A stretch of DNA of 64,000 nucleotides from the NCBI GenBank assembly GCA_024734495.1, contig JALMQS010000089.1:2491445-2555444 (forward strand). The letters run 5' to 3'. The first letter of the stretch is position 1. Every line of letters begins with the position of its first letter. Source of the stretch: Forficula auricularia. Taxonomy: Eukaryota > Arthropoda > Insecta > Dermaptera > Forficulidae. Positions 57,079 through 64,000 of the stretch are shown piece after piece. The notes beneath the pieces were generated by a model. That model was not told where the DNA came from. It saw nothing but the letters and a program-made list of their open reading frames with translations, and did not search any database. A program made the translations under genes and the position numbers.

Positions 57079-58285
57079 CCCGTATGGAAATAAATAGATT
57101 TTCGAAATATGTTGTTTATATATTTATTAAAAATATATTAAAAATATAAAATTTTTGTGTTAAATTTATATAAAGTTTATGTTTTCTATATATATCCTTA
57201 AAATATAATTATTTTTTTTAATGAATTTCGAAGATGCAAAAATAGTGGACAGTGAGAGAGTCACATGCAAAAGAAAATACAAGGAGGGTATTTATATACA
57301 AATGGACATCAACAACGCCATAAATTACAAGCTTGATGTATTAAAAATATCCACTCTCTACACTTGTCTACTTGACAAAATCAACCAGCTTTAGTCTTGA
57401 AATATGTAGATATTGACAAACTTTTAATTATTTATATAAATTTTATATCAAATGACCTTGCTTTTAATTGTATGTGTGGATTTTATTTATTTATTTATTT
57501 TATTTATTTATTATTTATTTTATTGACTAACTTTAATTATGTATATAGGTTTTATATCGTTTGGCTGGCTTTTAATTATGTATATGAATTTTATACCAAA
57601 TGACTGACTTTTAATTGTAAATATGGATTTTTTATATCAATTGACTAACTTTAATTATTTAAATTTTGTATCAATTATCGATCTTTTGTGTGATATGTGT
57701 ATTTATAAATAGCCTGGAGTGGGAACTTTGCTTCTGTGTATATATAATGAAGGCAGGTCGAAAGACAGTATTTGAGATTGTTCTGTTGGAATAACTTGTT
57801 TTACCAGTGTAATGATTCTTAATGTAAAACGTCTGCTGGAAATAGATTTTACGTGTTTTTGTGACTTGGGTGAGTAGTATATAATCCTCATTTCCACCCT
57901 TTAAAAATTTATTATAAATGTTAAAACAAAAAATTAAAACATGCAATGATCTTTTCCAGTTGACGTGCACTGATGAAGAGCAGCGGTATAGCGCTCGAAA
58001 CGTTGTTAAAATATCGATTACGTCTGCCCAAAATAAAGTAACAAATAGAAGTTGACTTTTATTTCAACTTTTTATTTTCCCCTTACTGGCCCCTTAGCCA
58101 ATTCAATTTAAATAAAATAGGGCCACCAAACACGGTTCTTTTTAAAATATAATTATTTTTATGTCGCTCTAATATAAACTTTATATAAATTTAACACAAA
58201 AATTTTATATTTTTAATAAATTTATTTATATTTTCAAAAAATATATAAAAAATATATTTCGAAAATCTATTTATTCCCATACGGG
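57079..58285. repeat. inverted arms around a retroelement-like core
   Basis: 57079-57190 and 58165-58285 are inverted copies (CCCGTATGG, AATAAATAGATTTTCGAAATA, TTTTTGTGTTAAATTTATAT). The enclosed 970 bp contains a TTTTCCAG splice-acceptor-like site just before the hammerhead-like motif at 57970, and AAATAAAGTAAC after it. No clear ORF. Confidence 0.6.
57970..58005 (+). ncRNA. hammerhead-ribozyme-like motif
   Basis: CTGATGA, one extra A, stem GAGC(a)GC...GCGCTC, then GAAACGTT. Both core boxes are intact. A stem I could use TGACGTGCA upstream, but its partner is not obvious. The ACGT after GAA is self-complementary, which would let two molecules share a stem III, as in dimeric small hammerheads. 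Confidence 0.45.
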
Positions 58286-58439
58286 TTATGCTAGAGTATA
58301 CACAACAGACAATAAGGATTCCTAATTCATAAAACTTTTTGCTGCTTATGTACCACTACTAGCCAATCTGACAAATCTGGCAACACTGTCCGAGCTTGTG
58401 TATATTTTATCATTGAAATTACAGATAAAAGAAATTTTC
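58286..58439 (+). repeat. copy of the 25390-25575 repeat
   Basis: TGCTAGAGTATA, ACAGACAATAAGGATTC and AAATCTGGCAACACTGTCCG match the element at 25390 in direct orientation. Confidence 0.7.
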
Positions 58440-59515
58440 TCATCTAACACTTGAGGAATATTAATTGGATCTTTGACGTTTCGGTTATTATTGGTAACCA
58501 TTGCTGAAGACATAGAGGAATTGTCTTAAAATCAAAAATAGCGATTGATTCTTATCTAATACTAGAGGAATAACCTTATTGCATTCCATTTTTTATGTTT
58601 CCACTATTAATGGAAACCTCTACTAAAAACGTGGAAGAATCGACTTAAAATAGGGGTGGCTCACCGGAAGAACCGTTTCTGCCCTTTCCCTGTACTACAG
58701 ATACTATCACGGTGTCTGTTCAGTCGAGCTGAAATCAATTATCCCCCTAATGCCCTCTTTACGCGAAACACGCGGTTTTCTAACGCTCAGCACCCCTTCG
58801 CTGTCAAATTGGATAAAATTCGAACAAGCGCTTTCGCCAACTCTTTTATCCCTTTGACCTCCAGAGACTGGAACTCGCTCCCTGCCACCATCTTTCCCGC
58901 GACTTATAACCTTCAGCTGTTTAAGACCCGTATCCACAGATACCTTCGACCCCAGCCCAACCCATAAAATTCTTTCTTCTTCTTTTCACGATGGAGGGGC
59001 CAACCCAGGCCTTTAGGGGTTGCACCTTTTTTGGTGTAACTCCTTCTCTCATCATTATCATAAAAAAAAAAAAAAAAAAAAATACTAAATTCTTTTTTGG
59101 CAAACATCTGAAGCTTGAGTTGTTTATCATAAAAGAATTTAGACTTTTTGATTTAAAGTCGATTCTTCCACGTTTTCAGTAGAGGTTGCCATTAATAGTC
59201 AAAACATCAAAAATGGAATGCAATAGGGTTATTTCTCTAGAAATAGATAAGAATCGATCGTTATTTTTGATTTTAAGCCGATTCCTCCATGTCCACAGCA
59301 ATGGTTACCAATAATAATCGAAGCTTCAAAAATCCATTGTAGAATTAATATTCCTCAAGTATTAGATCAGAATTGATCATTATTTTTGAATTAAAGTCAA
59401 CATGGACTGCAAATAGCAAGTGATATCTGATTAATAATAAAGGAATAAACATACTAATATTTCAAATGACTTTTGATAAAGTTTAGCAACGATCCGTTGC
59501 AGTTTATTTTTTTTA
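58440..59515. repeat. foldback arms enclosing a LINE 3' fragment
   Basis: The left arm 58440-58648 and right arm about 59145-59400 are inverted copies (GTGGAAGAATCGACTTAAAA against its complement). Each carries AGCAATGGTTACCAATAA followed by ACCGAA(AC). The right arm and tail to 59515 match 35446-35830 inside the Helitron. Between the arms sits the LINE end 58653-59082. Confidence 0.75.
58653..59082 (+). pseudogene. LINE reverse-transcriptase C-terminal fragment, in a foldback loop
   Basis: Reads the LINE C-terminus from the SALSLYYRYYHG block through RDWNSLPATIFPATYN and the final IHRYL, with a frame change near 58740 and a stop at about 58965. The 3' untranslated part (GATGGAGGGGCCAACCCAGG, TTTGGTGTAACTCCTTCTCT) is nearly that of 20255-20794, with an A tail at 59062-59082. 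It is 5' truncated and dead. Confidence 0.82.
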
Positions 59516-60381
59516 TTCCCAATATATTAGTGAGTTATACAACAGCTGGTTATAATGTATATTTTTATTTCAAGCGCACACACTATACTCACTATTTGAA
59601 TTGTTTTTTTGTGTAAATTCAACACCTCTCTCGAAAAACCTTTTGATTTACATTTACACCCTTAACCATTTATAAATTAGAAAAAATATCATAAACGAAA
59701 TTTTTATTTTAAATGTACACTTACTATATAGGTATTATTTTTTTAATTCTATAGCTCCAGGCTTCATGTTTTTATTTTATTTTATTTTAAAGTAAAAATA
59801 AAAAAATAAATAATCTATAGCTAGAGTAATGTATGGTGAAATTGTTCAACCATATATATATATATATATATATATATATGGTAAAAAACCTTGGGCTAAT
59901 CCAATTGAATTTCAATATTAGAACACTTTCGCACCATCTATTTTTTTGTTTTATTACGCTTTTTATTCCAACAAATTTATTTCCAATATATATGTACTAT
60001 ATATTTCATATTATAAAAATAGACTGACTAATGGATGGATGGAAATACGCCCTCGTCTGCCCAGTTGCATAGATCTCCGATAAATAAACAAAAACACATT
60101 GTGTGTGTAGGTGTGTGGGTTGCTAGTGGAATATTCTAGTCGTGTTTTTGCATCTTTGAAATGTTTGCCAATGTATCGGACCAAGTTAAAAATACAAATG
60201 TAAAGGAAACTACAAAAGTAAAACAATACATTTTAATAGTAAATAAACATTAATATTGATTTATTTATTTAAGAAAAAACATGATGTGGCCATCCACACT
60301 ACTTCATCCTTCATTTATTTAAAATTTTATATTTAATTTCACATCATATAATAATTCTCTATATCATGTTAAGTCCATCGA
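59516..60381. other. no gene; (TA)n run
   Basis: A (TA)n run lies near 59852-59880. At 60282 GATGTGGCCATCCACA repeats the start block of D1. The rest is AT-rich. Confidence 0.45.
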
Positions 60382-60452
60382 TTCTATTATTAAATTTGTT
60401 ATCGGGAAATAAGGACTATATTTTGTATGCAGATAATTTATATTATATTGCC

Positions 60453-60483
60453 AACGTTTCGTCAACTTTGTTAACCTCTTCAG
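60453..60483 (-). ncRNA. hammerhead-ribozyme-like motif
   Basis: Minus strand: CTGAAGA, one extra G, stem GTTAAC-AAA-GTTGAC, then GAAACGTTGG. All six stem II pairs are satisfied with one wobble. Confidence 0.45.
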
Positions 60484-60603
60484 GGCTCAAATAGTTATCT
60501 TCCCTGCATATTTGTCATTTTTATAATTATTTTTTCTTAGTAAACTTAGCAAGGCAAGTCATTAACATCAAATAGATATGCAGGGAAGAAAAGTATTTGA
60601 GCC

Positions 60604-60636
60604 CTGAAGAAGTCAACAAAGTTGATGAAACGTTGG
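60604..60636 (+). ncRNA. hammerhead-ribozyme-like motif
   Basis: Plus strand: CTGAAGA, one extra A, stem GTCAAC-AAA-GTTGAT, then GAAACGTTGG. It is the inverted partner of 60453-60483. Confidence 0.45.
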
Positions 60637-60719
60637 CAATCAAATATAATTTATCTGCATAAAAAATATAGTCCTTATTTCCCGATACTTTAATAATAGA
60701 ATATAATATTGCGTCGCCT

Positions 60720-61165
60720 GCCTGGCTCCTGACTTTTTGAGAGCTTGTATCTCAGAGAAGAAAAAAAATTAATTTAATTTTGTAACTTCTAGATGGAAGG
60801 AATCGATACCCGTAATAGTTGGAAACCAGATTTAGGACATACAAACGGATATTGTAGTCCCCAGAGGCCAAAAAGTAACCAAAAATCTATTAGTGAGTAC
60901 CCCCCCCCCTGAATTGTCAGAGCTACAAAATTCGAAACTTAAGCTCGATATTGACTAGAAGGAGTACAGCAAGCATTTGGTTGAAATCGGAACACTGGAA
61001 GTTGACATTTACATGAAAAAACTTTCACGTGTCTTTTTATTTTTTTATTTTTTCAAAAATGGCTCTAACATTTTTTTAAAATTGGTGTCCTTATCAAGAG
61101 TCATAATTTGGTAGTCGTGTATAAAATTTAATCTAAAATAAAGGAAGGGGGTGTAAATTAGGATG
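60720..61165 (+). repeat. dispersed repeat family D3
   Basis: Complement of 43766-44225 along most of its length, with ACTTTTTGAGAGCTTGTATC at the left and AAGTTGACATTTACATGAAA, ATAAAGGAAGGGGGTG to the right. A C-run sits at 60900. Confidence 0.65.
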
Positions 61166-61960
61166 ATTTCTAATAAGGAAGAAACTAATGTGAAACTCTT
61201 GTAGTGATCACACCAGTTGATTTTAGTTGTTTTGGAATCCCCACAATCACTAACAAATTTTGCTCTTATATCATGATAATTCTTTAATTTAATAAAAAGC
61301 GATATATTAATATTATTAAGTACAAATAAAAAGGTCAATTTTTAATTGTATCCAAAATAATATTAAGAGTTTCGCTCCGTCGGCCATCATCAAGTAATGC
61401 GCAAAGTTTTGAACTAAATTGCAATTAAAAATATCTGATGACCCAAATTTTGTTATTTAACCTTTTAAACTTGAATAAAAATGTTTTAAATATTCATTAA
61501 TTTGTTTTATCATTTGTATTCGAAGGAGTTTACCCGAAAAAATCATATAAAATTAATAATTATCTCACTCCTAAAAATTTAATTTGTTTTAAAAATAATA
61601 ATAAATTTCCTTCATTGACCCTTTTAAACCCTAAAGTAGAACGGACAATCCTCTCGAATCTTTTGGTATTTTAAGAGGTTGAAAATGACGTTTTATTAAA
61701 TTGTTTTATTTGGAATTTGTGGTTTCCATTGCCTTTGAATCAATCAATTCAGATTCGAGTTCTAAACCACTCCATTTCACTATAAAATACCCCTAATTAA
61801 TTAAATTAATTAATATTAATATATAATAATATTTGTAAAGAAGTATTAGTGAAATATTAAAAAAATACCCCTAATTAATTAAATTTCCTATTATTAATAA
61901 ATAATAATACTTGTAAAGAAGTATTAGTGGGTTTTAAATTAAAAAAACAATTAATTAATA
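61166..61960 (+). repeat. retroelement-like repeat, relative of 32580-32936
   Basis: It has a decayed hammerhead-like trace on the minus strand near 61370-61395 (TGATGATGGCC...GAGCGAAAC). It then has the ACCCTTTTAAACCCT and TTTATTTGGAATTTGTGG tail shared with 32580-32936 and, in part, with 16848-17220. The 3' segment is duplicated in tandem (61780-61858 and 61863-61940). Confidence 0.45.
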
Positions 61961-62649
61961 AAAGTAAATTCGCCCTATCGCGCTCATAGAAGTTTCACTT
62001 CAAAATTACGTCATTGATAGTTATATAACGATAATTAGAAATATGAAAAAAATAAAATTTTTGTTGAATCAAAACAAAACAAGTGGTTGATTAAATAAAG
62101 AATAATAACCAAATATAAAAAAAATACTGAGCGAACTCTCTTTTCAAGGTAGGTACTAAGTAGTCTTAAAGGTGAGCCTGGTTAGTTAAGCCCTCCACCC
62201 ACAGAGTGTCGCTCTCTTCTGCCCTCGGGGTCTCTCTTTTATAGGTAGTTACTCTCGCAAACTCTCTATGCAAGGTGGTTTAAGAGATTTTATTGGATGT
62301 AGCAGCTGACAATATCACGATCAATATTTAAAATACACCCCCCATACCCCCGGCTTCCCTAGGGACAGCCATACACACTATATATATAATATAAAAATAA
62401 ATATTAGATTCAATTTGTCCTGGGGCTTTATAGAAATGTGTAAAAATTTTATACATAGATAGATATAGGTATATGTATAAATTTCATTGTCGAAAAGTTT
62501 TAGGCCCTCTAGGGGAAATATATAAAATGTTCATGGATTAATATCTTGTTTTTTGGTTTTTTTGAATTATAAAATTGTACATTTTATACATAACATAATA
62601 AATTAAAGAATTTAGTCTCTAGGGCTAGGCCAACTGCCCGGAAATTACC
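61961..62649. other. no gene seen
   Basis: 62150-62360 is somewhat GC-richer and has no repeat partner; no exon structure could be defined. The rest is AT-rich. Confidence 0.35.
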
Positions 62650-62751
62650 CTAGTAGCACAATGTTCCAAACTAAATAGTAACTATATAGATACTCGAAAT
62701 CTATACAGGCACTATATATTTACTATATAGTTTGAAACATTGTGCTACTAG
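62650..62751. repeat. small foldback, about 40-bp arms
   Basis: CTAGTAGCACAATGTT at the left and AACATTGTGCTACTAG at the right, continuing inward to ACTATATAG on both arms. Confidence 0.8.
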
Positions 62752-63248
62752 AGTATGGTTTCTACTCAGGTCCGACTCCCGAGGGGTGAAACATTCTGAC
62801 TTTTTATAAACATAGGCATCTATCACGATCTAAGATTTGGCCCATTCTTTTTAGTATTTATTGAAATAAATAAGCTGACGTGGCCATCCACATGACTTTA
62901 CCATACACCTGGCCCTTCATTTATATTAAATAAAATTATTTATAATTATTTACGAAAGGACCCCCCCCTCTTTTTGGCCTCTATCAATTTCACATAGTGA
63001 TTCATTTTTATAAAGTCGTATGGGGTGCGCATGCGAAATTTCATACAAATCAATCAATCTGTCTAGGACATAGGTATATTGATGTTTTTAACCCCCCCCT
63101 CCACCAAATTTTGTTCCCCGATAAAAATAATAACTCTTTTTTATCATAGGTTCATGTTATAGTATATTTCATTTTTGTTTGTTTTTTTTTGGTTTTTCAG
63201 TTTGAATAGCTTACAATTTTAATTTTTTAAACCTCCCTTAATTTTTTG
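62752..63248. other. no gene; D1 start block and repeat fragments
   Basis: CTGACGTGGCCATCCACATG at 62875 matches the D1 start at 42958. 62960-63080 is an inverted relative of 39555-39680. C-runs occur at 62961 and 63093. Confidence 0.45.
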
Positions 63249-63535
63249 TATACAGGGTATGGTCAAGTTTGTAATCATGCATGAAAAAAAGTGTTTTTTT
63301 TTCCTTCGTTTTTTTGAAATATCTCAAAAACGGCTTAAAGTATTTTTATTAAAAAAATTGGGCGAAACCATGGCATTTTGGTCTACAAAAAAGTCCTAAT
63401 AAGTGAAGATTGAAAAATTATATTTTACGAGATATTAATTATTTTAGCAAAATTTCTGTTAGTTAGTACGTACGTTACCAAATTTTGTGTACGTTCTAGC
63501 TCAAAAACTAATTGGAATAACAAAAGATGCCAATT
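63249..63535 (-). repeat. dispersed repeat family D1, inverted copy
   Basis: It opens with TACAGGGTATGGTCAAG, the complement of the D1 end, and runs through AATATCTCAAAAACGG and CCATGGCATTTT to AGCTCAAAAACTA. Confidence 0.65.
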
Positions 63536-63767
63536 GCGGATAAAATTTGCCCAGACAAACAGAAAACAGACAGACAAAGTTCATTTTATTGAGGTTGATC
63601 TCAAAAAGCATTTACGTATTCATACTGGCGAAAAGTCTTTCGTCTATGATCAATGCGAGAAGGGTTTTTCAAATAAGGGTCATCTCAAAAAGCATTTACG
63701 TATTCATAGTGGCGAAAAACCTTTTGTCTGTGATCATCTACCCTTATTGGGATATAATGTTTTCTGA
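63534..63767 (+). pseudogene. C2H2 zinc-finger fragment, degenerate
   Basis: The frame contains two HLRIH(T/S)GEK linkers separated by one finger, [23 protein letters not shown], then [10 protein letters not shown]2H2 fingers bind DNA with C-x2-C...H-x3-H. Here the first cysteine of the middle finger is Y, the upstream finger has lost its cysteines, and the downstream one is broken off after one cysteine. It looks like a retrocopied or duplicated piece of a zinc-finger array, not a gene. Confidence 0.7.
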
Positions 63768-63910
63768 ATTTGATTTTAATTACGCATGCACTTTGAGATG
63801 AGTTTAAATTTGGCTTATTTTCTATTCAAGAGACCTCGATTGAATACACTTAACAGCTTTTTTCCTTATTGTTGATAGTATTATTGGTTATTGCAAAAAC
63901 TTAAAAAGGA

Positions 63911-63945
63911 CTGATGATGGTGGTGAATAACCGCTGAAACGTCTC
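63911..63945 (+). ncRNA. hammerhead-ribozyme-like motif
   Basis: CTGATGA, one extra T, a 6-bp stem II (GGTGGT/ACCGCT, two or three wobbles) with loop GAATA, then GAAACGTC. It is followed by AAATAATAAACAACAATACA, a retroelement-like tail, up to the window end. Confidence 0.45.
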
Positions 63946-64000
63946 TTTTTTTGTCAAATAATAAACAACAATACAAGATAAAGTTTACATTATTTCAACA

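Larger units (their letters stand above)
60382..60700. repeat. foldback with a hammerhead-like motif in both arms
   Basis: Arms of about 125 bp with TCGGGAAATAAGGACTATAT and its complement around a centre near 60545. The minus strand (60453-60483) and plus strand (60604-60636) each keep CTGAAGA, a 6-bp stem with AAA loop, then GAAACGTTGG. Differences between the two stems are partly compensatory or wobble (GTTAAC/GTTGAC against GTCAAC/GTTGAT). Confidence 0.8.

Overview
The window looks like a gene-poor stretch of an arthropod nuclear genome, most likely an insect. It is very AT-rich and shows no operons, bacterial genes, rRNA genes or intact host genes. It is packed with eukaryotic mobile elements: BEL/Pao-type LTR elements, 5'-truncated LINEs, a tRNA-derived SINE, hAT elements with 8-bp target duplications, Helitrons, a P-like element, and many foldback elements with hammerhead-ribozyme-like motifs. 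Frequent short TACCTACC-type runs would suit a hemipteran such as an aphid or scale insect, but that is a weak inference. Positions 8194-8293 are a 100-base run of N, an assembly gap.

Layout. Bases 1-5931 are an LTR-bounded unit: two diverged copies of a roughly 400-bp repeat enclose about 5.1 kb of distinctly more GC-rich DNA. That interior holds several broken ORFs that I cannot assign to a family (768-4320) and no visible reverse transcriptase. Bases 5932-8034 are the 5' part of a second, recognisable BEL/Pao element with gag, zinc knuckles and the start of the protease. It is cut off by a LINE endonuclease scrap and the gap. From 9 to 36 kb the DNA is a mosaic of elements: small hAT elements at 9261, 18998, 27504 and 28634; Helitrons at 16197, 20913, 24604 and 35070; LINE 3' ends at 12532 and 20255; a SINE at 27809; and foldbacks at 10735, 11451, 14486, 16531, 16848, 17800, 18155, 25766 and 26257. 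From 36 to 54 kb there are a solo-LTR candidate, a 1.19-kb palindrome at 37791, dispersed non-coding repeats, a hAT element at 41296, a 519-bp P-like element carrying a THAP first exon at 48350, and a 1.15-kb palindrome at 52128. From 54 to 64 kb there are more foldbacks, a LINE end inside a foldback at 58653, and a decayed C2H2 zinc-finger scrap at 63534.

Functionally there is no pathway to describe. Coding potential is limited to transposon and virus-like relics. What can be read precisely is insertion history: exact target duplications date several elements as insertions into older repeats, such as hAT into a tandem repeat, a small hAT element into a foldback, and LINE ends between inverted arms. 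The recurring theme is a CTGANGA - stem - GAAAC motif on the arms or next to the centre of many foldbacks. It resembles the small hammerhead ribozymes of Penelope-like retroelements.
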